DNA of 15,903 nt from JAVBNU01 sp031551265 (GTDB lineage Bacteria; Cyanobacteriota; Vampirovibrionia; Gastranaerophilales; Gastranaerophilaceae): positions 1-15,903 of the forward strand of contig JAVBNU010000059.1 in the NCBI GenBank assembly GCA_031551265.1, given 5' to 3'. This document shows positions 6,742-12,600 of this stretch, piece after piece (positions within the stretch are counted from its first letter, which is position 1; each line of letters starts with the position of its first letter). Both the position numbers and the translations under genes were made by a program. Below the pieces are notes generated by a model, which saw nothing but the letters and a program-made list of their open reading frames with translations, did not search any database and was not told the origin of the DNA.

Positions 6742-7122
6742 ATGCAACTTAAACGAAATACATTGCAAAAATCCATAGTTCTTAAAACTGTGCATGATAT
6801 GAAATGCCATGCCAGCGCGGACGAAGTTTATGATGTAATTAAAAAAATCTATCCTAATATCAGCAGAGCTACTGTTTACAGAAATTTAAATGAACTGACT
6901 AAAAACAACGAAATCAAAAAAATAGAAGTGCCTGAAGGAGCTGACCGTTTTGACCATAGATGTTTTGATCATTACCATATAAGATGTATAAAATGTGGAA
7001 AAATTTTTGATATAGAAATGGAATACATTAAAGATTTAGAAAAAACAATTCGAAATCCACAAGGATTTGAATTCATTGGACACGATATTATGTTCAAAGG
7101 TACCTGTCCAACTTGTAAATAG
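6742..7122 (+). CDS. Fur-family metalloregulator, PerR-like
   Basis: This 126-aa protein is a Fur-superfamily repressor. The N-terminal winged helix includes HASADEVYDVIKKIYPNISR and the recognition helix RATVYRNLNEL (residues 42-52). The C-terminal dimer domain has RFDHRCFDHYHIRCIKCGKIFD. Structural zinc would use Cys82, Cys85, Cys122 and Cys125 (two CxxC pairs). The regulatory metal ligands fit PerR: His23, Asp71, His77, His79 and Asp90, aligned with B. subtilis PerR His37, Asp85, His91, His93 and Asp104. PerR senses peroxide by iron-catalysed oxidation of two of these histidines. A Zur- or Fur-type role cannot be excluded, especially next to a PTPS-fold gene. AAGG lies 9 nt before the ATG. 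It is the first gene of a two-gene operon with its own consensus promoter. Confidence 0.9.
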   Translation: MQLKRNTLQKSIVLKTVHDMKCHASADEVYDVIKKIYPNISRATVYRNLNELTKNNEIKKIEVPEGADRFDHRCFDHYHIRCIKCGKIFDIEMEYIKDLEKTIRNPQGFEFIGHDIMFKGTCPTCK

Positions 7123-7159
7123 AAATACAATAAAATACGCAAAATTGAAAGGAGAAATT

Positions 7160-7726
7160 ATGAAAAGTATCACAACATTAGACTTACAATACGCACACAG
7201 ATTTTACGGATTCCAAGGCGAAGCACAGTATTTACATGGACATACAGGTGTATTGACTATTGAGGTTGAAGATTCTGTCAATATGGGAGTAAATATGGTT
7301 TTCCCTTGTAATGAAATTCAAAAAACTGCCTGGGCAGTTTTAAAGAACTTTGACCACGCGCTGGTTTTAAGAGAAGATGACCCATTATTGCCGGCAATAC
7401 TTAAAGTTTATGAAGAACAAGGTATTAAAGACGGCACACCAATGAATACTATGAAAGGCCCTGCTTTTAAGACTGAACTTGCAACAGCTTATCCCGATTG
7501 TCGTTTAGTTGTTACCAAAGAAACAATGACGGTTGAAGGTATGATTAAAATTGTATATGAGTTGTTGAAAGATAAATTAAACATTTCAAAAATAACATTT
7601 ACAAGCGGTGTTAATGCAGCACCCGCGGATTTTGTCACCCAAAATAATATTGATCGTTGCCCTTTGTGCGGCATAGCACTTAACGAAAACGGTATTTGTC
7701 CGAAATGTGGGTATAAAAAACAATAA
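7160..7726 (+). CDS. PTPS/QueD-fold protein lacking catalytic Cys, with C-terminal zinc ribbon
   Basis: This 188-aa protein belongs to the 6-pyruvoyl-tetrahydropterin synthase / 6-carboxy-tetrahydropterin synthase superfamily. Zinc ligands His13, His26 and His28 (YAHRF, LHGHTG) and the Asp65-His66 pair (NFDHALV) are present. Two key residues are not: the catalytic Cys four residues before HGH is Ala22, and the pterin-anchoring Glu near the end of the fold is replaced (ITFTSGVN). Residues 167-183 form CPLCG...CPKCG, a zinc ribbon not found in ordinary QueD. About 50 extra residues lie between the DH pair and the final helix. Classical QueD chemistry is therefore unlikely; altered chemistry or a pterin- or metal-linked role is open. 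AAAGGAG precedes the ATG, which I prefer to the longer TTG start at 7067 inside the regulator gene. It begins 37 nt after the PerR-like stop. Confidence 0.8.
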   Translation: MKSITTLDLQYAHRFYGFQGEAQYLHGHTGVLTIEVEDSVNMGVNMVFPCNEIQKTAWAVLKNFDHALVLREDDPLLPAILKVYEEQGIKDGTPMNTMKGPAFKTELATAYPDCRLVVTKETMTVEGMIKIVYELLKDKLNISKITFTSGVNAAPADFVTQNNIDRCPLCGIALNENGICPKCGYKKQ

Positions 7727-7754
7727 TTCAATTATATTCAAGGGAACTAAAACA

Positions 7755-7778
7755 AGGGACTTCTATGAAGTCCCTTTG
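7755..7778 (+). terminator. Intrinsic terminator of the PerR-like/PTPS operon
   Basis: AGGGACTTC-TAT-GAAGTCCCT is a perfect 9-bp stem followed by TTT, 28 nt after the stop. The same hairpin, slightly changed, precedes family E copy 5 (8956-8980), so it is also part of the composite repeat. Confidence 0.75.
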
Positions 7779-7787
7779 ATTTAATTT

Positions 7788-7817
7788 GGTGGATTTAGTC
7801 CACGCAGCACTATTCTC
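7788..7817 (+). repeat. Composite intergenic repeat (family E, copy 4)
   Basis: Differs from copy 3 (6629-6658) at a single base. It follows the terminator hairpin after the linker GATTTAATTT. The hairpin-linker-repeat unit is best preserved here and in copy 5. Confidence 0.85.
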
Positions 7818-7878
7818 CAAATATAGGATGTGCAATGTACCTATGAATTATTTAAAAAAATTTATAAAGAAATGGTCA

Positions 7879-7907
7879 TTGAATAAAAGCTGTTCTTTAA
7901 CTATAGT
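7879..7907 (+). promoter_or_regulatory. Likely promoter of the tagged gene at 7946
   Basis: TTGAAT (7879-7884), 17-nt spacer, TATAGT (7902-7907). GTATCAG follows at 7918-7924, then AAAGGAAG before the ATG; the same GTATCAG-AGGAAG order precedes the tagged gene at 3146. Confidence 0.45.
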
Positions 7908-7945
7908 ATAAATATACGTATCAGGAAAGTGAAAGGAAGCACTAA

Positions 7946-8707
7946 ATGAGAGTAAGTTCAATATCAACGGCATTATACACAAGCAAAACAGCCCAAACTG
8001 CATTTGGTAATGATTCTGCACCGATGGAGAAATGGGTGCCTCCAGCAGTTCAATATCAGATACAAATCAGTGATGTGTTTGAATATGAAAATGGAGACAA
8101 AGTGCTCAAGCTTTTTGAAAACTACTTGGAAGAAAATGTGAGAATGAAGGCTAGTGACAGAAATTGCGTTAGTTTGAGACAGGCATATGATAAATTTGAA
8201 CTGCCACCAAGCCAAAAAAACAAAAAAGGCGAATGTGTAGTAATGGAGTTGGAGCATAATCTCCTCGTATATGCTTTAACTGGAAAGCCTATACCTCCGC
8301 TCTCGCAGGAGGAGACTACAGATATCGTTAGTGATTATATAGATAAGAGGGATCCACCGCTGAAAATTTTCAAACAATTACTAGATATGTTCCAAAGCCT
8401 ATGTCCGGCAAATAAATTACCATATAAAATTAAAAATAAAGATGGTATATTTGACGAATATTTCCCGCCCTCACCTCACCAGCAACAAAGATTTTGGGGA
8501 AATTCAGGACAAATAAAATTACCTGAACCGCCGCAAGTAGATCGTTTCTCTGCTATTCTACCGGCTTTCGAAAAGCCTTTTAACATGGATGATATGATGG
8601 ACGTTATCGAATCTTGTGCCGAAGAAGACATATCACGCGCTGAAAAAATACAACAAGAACTAAAAGAAGAACAAGAAATACGAGAAAAACAAAGATGGTT
8701 GTTTTAG
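7946..8707 (+). CDS. Protein with MRVSSIS...FG N-terminal tag, unknown function
   Basis: I do not recognise this 253-aa protein. It begins MRVSSISTALYTSKTAQTAFGND, the clearest match to the Arg-Ile/Val-Ser-x-Val/Ile plus Phe-Gly opening seen at 3146. The body is mainly polar and probably helical, with Pro-rich joints (GKPIPPLSQEE, PEPPQVDRF) and a charged Glu/Lys/Arg-rich C-terminal helix (about residues 218-250). No signal peptide, membrane segment or catalytic motif stands out. AAAGGAAG 6-13 nt upstream supports the ATG. It is a single transcription unit between two copies of the family E repeat. The good promoter, ribosome site and length make it a credible gene; tag and helices hint at a structural or secreted role, without proof. 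Confidence 0.7.
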   Translation: MRVSSISTALYTSKTAQTAFGNDSAPMEKWVPPAVQYQIQISDVFEYENGDKVLKLFENYLEENVRMKASDRNCVSLRQAYDKFELPPSQKNKKGECVVMELEHNLLVYALTGKPIPPLSQEETTDIVSDYIDKRDPPLKIFKQLLDMFQSLCPANKLPYKIKNKDGIFDEYFPPSPHQQQRFWGNSGQIKLPEPPQVDRFSAILPAFEKPFNMDDMMDVIESCAEEDISRAEKIQQELKEEQEIREKQRWLF

Positions 8708-8955
8708 CAATGCCTGACAACACTCTAAAAGTGGGGCTACCAAAATCTCAAACAGAGAATTTTGATTCTTTTTCTCTTTAAAAATCTCAAAAAAACGCAT
8801 TAGAGAATTCTCTTTCAAAAACCGAAGCCCGAAAAGCCCGTCCAAGCCGGAAATTCTCCAATCTCACTATTTAGCGATATTGGCTTCACTAAGGACTTTA
8901 AGTGATTCCGTGAGGCCATTTTGCACGAAACAAGTTTCGGCAAAAGAAGGCAAAA

Positions 8956-8980
8956 AAGGGGCTTCTGTGAAGTCCCTTTT
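8956..8980 (+). terminator. Terminator-like hairpin of family E copy 5
   Basis: GGGGCTTC-TGT-GAAGTCCC with flanking A and T runs forms an 8-bp stem with one G-T pair. It nearly duplicates the hairpin at 7755. It is about 250 nt past the nearest plus-strand gene, so it belongs to the repeat more than to that gene. Confidence 0.6.
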
Positions 8981-8989
8981 ATTTAAACT

Positions 8990-9019
8990 GGTGGATTTAG
9001 TCCACATAGCATAATTCTC
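8990..9019 (+). repeat. Composite intergenic repeat (family E, copy 5)
   Basis: Full 30-bp length with intact GTGGATTTAGTCCAC and a few changes after it (ATAGCATAATTCTC). The linker from the hairpin is TTTATTTAAACT, close to that of copy 4. Confidence 0.85.
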
Positions 9020-9023
9020 TCAC

Positions 9024-9132
9024 GTCATCCTGAACTTGTTTCAGGATCTGAACAAAAGTTGGGTTTTACCTATGAACTCGCCCAAAAAGGAACTCCATAA
9101 TCTACAGATGCTGAAATAAATTCAGCATGACA
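9024..9132. mobile_element. MITE-like palindromic element
   Basis: The two ends are imperfect inverted repeats of each other. The left arm (9024-9049) contains ATCCTGAA/TTCAGGAT and the right arm (9106-9132) contains ATGCTGAA/TTCAGCAT, each an 8-bp hairpin with a 5-nt loop. About 56 bp lie between them. The type GTCATCCTGAA...TTCAGCATGAC is one I know as a widely dispersed short repeat in unrelated bacteria. There is no transposase, so it would be non-autonomous. Confidence 0.6.
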
Positions 9133-9163
9133 GAACGAAAAAAGTTTTTATTCAACGACAACA

Positions 9164-9187
9164 AAAAAGAGCCCAAGGGCTCTCTTA
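9164..9187 (-). terminator. Terminator of tRNA-Ala
   Basis: AGAGCCC-AA-GGGCTCT, read on the minus strand, is followed by TTTTTTG and begins about 10 nt after the tRNA 3' end. Confidence 0.75.
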
Positions 9188-9192
9188 AAATT

Positions 9193-9265
9193 TGGAGCGT
9201 ACGAGATTCGAACTCGTGACCCCAACACTGCCAGTGTTGTGCGCTACCAACTGCGCTAACGCCCC
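9193..9265 (-). tRNA. tRNA-Ala (anticodon GGC)
   Basis: On the minus strand a full 73-nt cloverleaf folds. The acceptor stem GGGGCGT/ACGCTCC includes the G3-U70 wobble that marks alanine tRNAs; the D arm is GCGC...GCGC; the anticodon stem CAACA/TGTTG encloses loop CTGGCAG with anticodon GGC; the T arm is ACGAG-TTCGAAT-CTCGT; the discriminator is A73. CCA is not encoded, so it must be added after transcription. The strong terminator downstream supports a single-gene unit. Confidence 0.96.
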
Positions 9266-9299
9266 GTATGTTATTTAATTATCATTTTCTGTTTTTGGT

Positions 9300-9375
9300 A
9301 TGGGTCGAGCGCAGCCCCCCTGTCGCAACCTGACATTTAGTCAGCTTCCTCCGGGTTCCCTGCCAATCCCCCACA
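9300..9375. other. GC-rich non-coding tract of unknown origin
   Basis: This stretch is clearly richer in G and C than its surroundings and contains a small hairpin CTGAC-ATTTA-GTCAG (9330-9344). Its short open frame has no ribosome site. It may be a repeat remnant or a small RNA between the tRNA and the coiled-coil gene; nothing more can be said. Confidence 0.3.
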
Positions 9376-9402
9376 TTATATCTTATTTAATTGTCATAAA
9401 TA

Positions 9403-9422
9403 TGGCGGGATGTAACCCGCCA
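9403..9422 (-). terminator. Hairpin after the coiled-coil gene
   Basis: TGGCGGG-ATGTAA-CCCGCCA, a 7-bp GC-rich stem, lies about 20 nt past the stop of the minus-strand gene at 9444. The T-run after it is weak (TATTTAT on the minus strand). Confidence 0.45.
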
Positions 9423-9443
9423 CAAGTTTATTCTTTTGAATAC

Positions 9444-10100
9444 TTATCTTGTTTTGTCCGTCATTACGAACAAGCTGATTAGGTCGTTGAGATAAGCGAT
9501 TTGTTTTTGGTAATCCAAAACTTGTTTTTCCAAAGTTTTAATATTGTTTTTGTATTCCTGAATGCTGTACATACAAGTTTTGACAGAGTCATTCAAGCCG
9601 TCTTGTACTTGTTGAGCTTCATGGAGTACGCTATTCATCGAAATACCGAGAGCTTCCATAGTTTGTCGGATGATTTGCGCACCTGTTTGTTTTGTTACAC
9701 CGTTTGGCAGTTGTGTAATCAATCTTCGTAAAACAGCTACGTTTGGAGGCATATGTGGTGAAGATGACGCGCCCGCAGGGTTTTGTGGAGCGGTACCAAA
9801 TTGCGCAGGTGAACCTTGGTAGCTAAAACTGTTTGGCGCCTCAGGAAACGGCTCTGGGTCGGTATATGCAAACTGGTTTGCGTCAAAACCAGCGTTGAAC
9901 GCGTCGTTTGCTACCGATGATTGTGTGCTATATATATCGTTGCCAAAATCAGGAGCTGACGAACCAAAATCAATGCTTGGCTCAGGTGCAAAAGCTTGAT
10001 TATCGCTTGCTTTTGACATGATATCCAAATCATCGTCTTTTTGCTTTAAAGCTTCTACTATTTTTTTGCCAACGCCTTCCTGAAAATTGCTATCGTTCAT
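9444..10100 (-). CDS. Acidic protein with disordered N-half and C-terminal coiled coil, unknown function
   Basis: I do not recognise this 218-aa protein. Residues 1-120 are acidic and low-complexity, rich in Pro, Ser, Asn, Phe and Ala, and likely disordered. From PPNVAVLRRLITQLPNGVTK onward the sequence is helical, with a long amphipathic coiled coil after ALGISMNSVLHEAQQVQDGL to the end (YKNNIKTLEKQVLDYQKQIAYL). Flexible arm plus coiled coil suggests a scaffold or polar/division-type structural protein; this is inference from shape only. I chose the ATG at 10100 because GAGG sits 7 nt upstream; the ATG at 10106 is only 1 nt after that site. It has its own promoter and lies between the tRNA and the tagged small gene. 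Confidence 0.75.
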   Translation of the reverse strand: MNDSNFQEGVGKKIVEALKQKDDDLDIMSKASDNQAFAPEPSIDFGSSAPDFGNDIYSTQSSVANDAFNAGFDANQFAYTDPEPFPEAPNSFSYQGSPAQFGTAPQNPAGASSSPHMPPNVAVLRRLITQLPNGVTKQTGAQIIRQTMEALGISMNSVLHEAQQVQDGLNDSVKTCMYSIQEYKNNIKTLEKQVLDYQKQIAYLNDLISLFVMTDKTR

Positions 10101-10133
10101 GTTCATACCTCAAAACTTACGTATTTTATATTG

Positions 10134-10161
10134 ATTATATACAAAATACGAAAAATATCAA
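10134..10161 (-). promoter_or_regulatory. Promoter of the coiled-coil protein gene
   Basis: On the minus strand TTGATA, 16-nt spacer, TATAAT. The -10 is perfect and the -35 matches 5 of 6. It gives a leader of about 27 nt to the ATG at 10100. Confidence 0.65.
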
Positions 10162-10218
10162 AATTTATGTAAATTTGTTTACAAAGAAACGATAAACGAG
10201 GGGCTATCGGTCGAGAAA

Positions 10219-10515
10219 TTATTTTTTTATTTCATAGAAATTCATTACTTCTTGTTTTAAGTCTCTACAGTCGCCCGGGAACAAAACTGTGAATTTACCG
10301 TTTAAATTATCATCTTTTACAACGGAGACAAGAAGTCTTTGTTCGGAGGGGGCTTTGCCCATAATACCTGTTATGTAGACATCGTAGTTGGGGAATCGAG
10401 CATCCATTTTTTCCAGGTAGCGTCGAGAGTTCTTAACCTCGTTTTTCAAGCGGGGATCGAGTCGATCGGGTAATTCCACAAAAATTGATTTAAAAGCAAC
10501 ACTACTAATTCGCAT
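10219..10515 (-). CDS. Small protein with MRISSVAFK N-terminal tag, unknown function
   Basis: I do not recognise this 98-aa protein. It opens MRISSVAFKSIF, a compact form of the tag at 3146 and 7946, with Phe-Lys in place of Phe-Gly. The rest suggests a small alpha/beta domain: a basic helix (LKNEVKNSRRYLEKMDARF), strands (YDVYITGIMG, RLLVSVVKDD, GKFTVLFPG) and a final helix. No membrane segment is seen. GGTGAAG lies about 5-11 nt before the ATG. The gene is 67 bp downstream of gmk on the same strand but has its own consensus-like promoter. It is not rpoZ, the common gmk partner. Confidence 0.65.
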   Translation of the reverse strand: MRISSVAFKSIFVELPDRLDPRLKNEVKNSRRYLEKMDARFPNYDVYITGIMGKAPSEQRLLVSVVKDDNLNGKFTVLFPGDCRDLKQEVMNFYEIKK

Positions 10516-10546
10516 ACATACTTCACCATAAACGTCCTATACCGTC

Positions 10547-10574
10547 ATTATAACTCTGATTTTGACTAATTCAA
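10547..10574 (-). promoter_or_regulatory. Promoter of the 98-aa tagged gene
   Basis: On the minus strand TTGAAT, 16-nt spacer, perfect TATAAT, giving a leader of about 25 nt to the ATG at 10515. Confidence 0.6.
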
Positions 10575-10582
10575 GGGGTAGT

Positions 10583-11143
10583 CTAACGATATTTATCAAA
10601 AATAACCTGAAAATCTTTTAAAGCTGCGTCTATATTGTCATTCACAACTGTATAATCAAAGTTTTTCGAAATTTCCATTTCATAACTTGCCACAGCTAAT
10701 CGTTTTTGTATTGCGTCTTCCGTTTCGGTTTTTCGACCGCGTAGACGCTCTTCTAGTGCTTTAATTGAGGGTGGTGCAATAAATATCAAAATTGCTTCGG
10801 GGATTTTTTTCTTAATTTGCAGTGCACCTTTCACATCTATTTCAAGAATCAGGTTATTGCCTTTGGCGAGTGTTTTTTCAACGTATGCTTGCTTCGTGCC
10901 GTAATAATTTCCGCTAAATTCGGCCCACTCAAGAAATTCATTGTTTTCAACAGCTTTTAAGAATGTTTCTTTTTCGATAAAAAAATAGTTTACACCATCA
11001 ACTTCCTCACCTCTTGGTGAGCGGGTTGTGTTTGAGATAGAGAGTTTTATTGTAGGATTGTTAATCAAGAAACGTTCAATCACGGTGTTTTTTCCGACAC
11101 CCGATGGTCCTGATATTACAAATAATTTTCCGCGATTATCCAT
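10583..11143 (-). CDS. gmk: Guanylate kinase
   Basis: This 186-aa enzyme phosphorylates GMP to GDP with ATP in the cytosol, an essential step in GTP supply. The P-loop SGPSGVGKNT (residues 11-20) binds ATP phosphates. SNTTRSPRGEEVDGVNYFF (37-55) is the GMP-binding signature with Arg41 and Arg44. The YYGT tyrosine (81) and EIDVKGALQI (101-110, Asp103) complete the GMP site. The lid arginines are in EERLRGRKTETEDAIQKRL (Arg135, Arg137, Arg148). NFDYTVVNDN near the end is also typical. Length is slightly below the usual 200 aa, with no loss. The ATG follows AGGGG about 12 nt upstream. The gene is divergent from the histidine kinase. Confidence 0.96.
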   Translation of the reverse strand: MDNRGKLFVISGPSGVGKNTVIERFLINNPTIKLSISNTTRSPRGEEVDGVNYFFIEKETFLKAVENNEFLEWAEFSGNYYGTKQAYVEKTLAKGNNLILEIDVKGALQIKKKIPEAILIFIAPPSIKALEERLRGRKTETEDAIQKRLAVASYEMEISKNFDYTVVNDNIDAALKDFQVIFDKYR

Positions 11144-11274
11144 GCGTATATTTTACCCCTTTTTGAGGCATGAGTAAAGCCTTTAGAAGAGGTCTTTGAA
11201 AAGCATTAATTGAAAAAATTATATTAGTCAACCCGCTGATTTTTTTATTCAAATAAAATGCTATTCTATAATTG

Positions 11275-12597
11275 ATGAATAGTGAAATTATTATAGATAC
11301 TCAAGGTAGAGAAGATTACAAAAACGAAGATAGTTCAGGCAATAACGGTTTTTTCATTGATATTTTAAAAGAACAAATTCACTCAAAGGATAAGCTGTTA
11401 GCAAATTATGCAAACAAACTTTTTGCGCAGGAAGAAATGTGGGTTCTCATAAATTGGGCTATACGTAACATTAACGCAGCAACGGACGGCAATGCGTTAT
11501 CTGTTTTCGTGATTGAGGAGCTGCATAAAATTATAAAGTCGGATTTGAGCGCTATATGTTTGTACGACAAATATTCCGATAAATTGAACCGGCTAAAAAT
11601 GTTGAACAATAATTGTGGCAGTAACATAGAAAAAAGTATTAATACTTTGATAGAAAAGCATGAAAACTATATCAAATACGTTCTTTCGCAAAATAACGAT
11701 AATGACTATGAAGTTATCAAAAAATTTATTAAAAATGATGCAAGCACAACACTGCATATAGATCCTATAGTTACGGATACAGGTTTTATTGCGGTCATTT
11801 ATATTTATAAAGAACAGCAGCTGCACGAAAATTCAATTTTCAACGCTATTGAAATTATTAGTGACAATTACAAGCTGGCGATTGAAAATATCAATCTATG
11901 TACCGAACTCAAAAAAAGTAATGTCCACAAAACCGAGTTTATCGCGAATGTTTCGCATGAATTCAAAACACCTTTAAATGCGATTATAGGTTTTTCGGAA
12001 CTGCTCAGTAACGATGATGTTTCTGTTGATAAATCCCAATATTTTCTCAACAATATTGTTAAAAACTCGCACCACTTATTGCGATTTGTCGAGGATATTT
12101 TGGATGTTTCACAGATTGAGTTGAACGGGATGAATCTTGTTTACGAAAAATATAGTTCCAAAGATATGATTGAAGAAGTGGTTGATATATTGGATGCGGC
12201 ATATCTGGCCAAAAATATTACAATTGAGTGCAACTTAATGGATATTCAGGTAAATGTTGATACTCGCAGATATCGTCAGGTCGTTTATAATTTGTTGCAC
12301 AATGCAATAAAATTCAGCCCCGAAAATAGTGTGGTTACAATATTGACATATTTAGACGATGATAAATTTTACTTTGAAATAACTGATAGAGGTATTGGAA
12401 TCGCGGATAATGCAAAAGACAAAATCTTTGATATGTTCGCTCAAGCCGGTGATGATGTACTCAAAAAACAAAAAGGTCATGGAATAGGATTGTACATTTG
12501 CAGAAAAATCGCACAACGCCACAATGGTGATATCAATGTTGTTTCAACAGAAAACGAAGGAACGACCTTCCTTTTTCACGTGCCAATGCTGGATTAA
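11275..12597 (+). CDS. Soluble orphan sensor histidine kinase with GAF-like input domain
   Basis: This 440-aa kinase should autophosphorylate on a His and pass the phosphate to a response regulator. Residues 25-55 look like a coiled coil. Residues 60-210 have the alternating strand-helix pattern of a GAF-like sensor (LSAICLYDKYSDKLNRLKML, TGFIAVIYIYKEQQLH), ending in a signalling helix. The H-box is FIANVSHEFKTPLNAIIGFS (His228). The ATPase domain has the N-box VVYNLLHNAIKF, the G1 box TDRGIGIAD and the G2 box GHGIGLYICRKI. No membrane segment is present, so the signal is likely intracellular. No response regulator is adjacent. I chose ATG 11275 over TTG 11272; neither has a Shine-Dalgarno, and a TATAAT lies just before the start. 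Possible promoter TTGAAA...TATATT at 11196-11225. Confidence 0.9.
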   Translation: MNSEIIIDTQGREDYKNEDSSGNNGFFIDILKEQIHSKDKLLANYANKLFAQEEMWVLINWAIRNINAATDGNALSVFVIEELHKIIKSDLSAICLYDKYSDKLNRLKMLNNNCGSNIEKSINTLIEKHENYIKYVLSQNNDNDYEVIKKFIKNDASTTLHIDPIVTDTGFIAVIYIYKEQQLHENSIFNAIEIISDNYKLAIENINLCTELKKSNVHKTEFIANVSHEFKTPLNAIIGFSELLSNDDVSVDKSQYFLNNIVKNSHHLLRFVEDILDVSQIELNGMNLVYEKYSSKDMIEEVVDILDAAYLAKNITIECNLMDIQVNVDTRRYRQVVYNLLHNAIKFSPENSVVTILTYLDDDKFYFEITDRGIGIADNAKDKIFDMFAQAGDDVLKKQKGHGIGLYICRKIAQRHNGDINVVSTENEGTTFLFHVPMLD

Positions 12598-12600
12598 TAC

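Larger units (their letters stand above)
8708..9164. other. 457-bp gene-free, palindrome-rich intergenic region
   Basis: No credible gene. In order it holds a half copy of family C (GCAATGCCTGAC, 8708-8719); AT-rich inverted repeats including AGAGAATTCTCT (8802-8813); a GC-richer tract flanked by GAGAATT and AATTCTC; a nested hairpin GGCTTCAC/GTGAGGCC (8882-8917) and CGAAAC-AA-GTTTCG; a terminator-like hairpin with family E copy 5; and a MITE-like element. It looks like stacked repeat insertions between a plus-strand gene and a minus-strand tRNA. Confidence 0.6.

Noticed and set aside
7067..7159. Longer PTPS-fold protein starting inside the regulator gene
   Set aside because: The 31 extra residues read the regulator's coding sequence in another frame; AAAGGAG marks the ATG at 7160.
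9300..9482. 60-aa open frame on the plus strand
   Set aside because: No ribosome site, odd composition, overlaps the 3' end of the minus-strand coiled-coil gene and a GC-rich tract.
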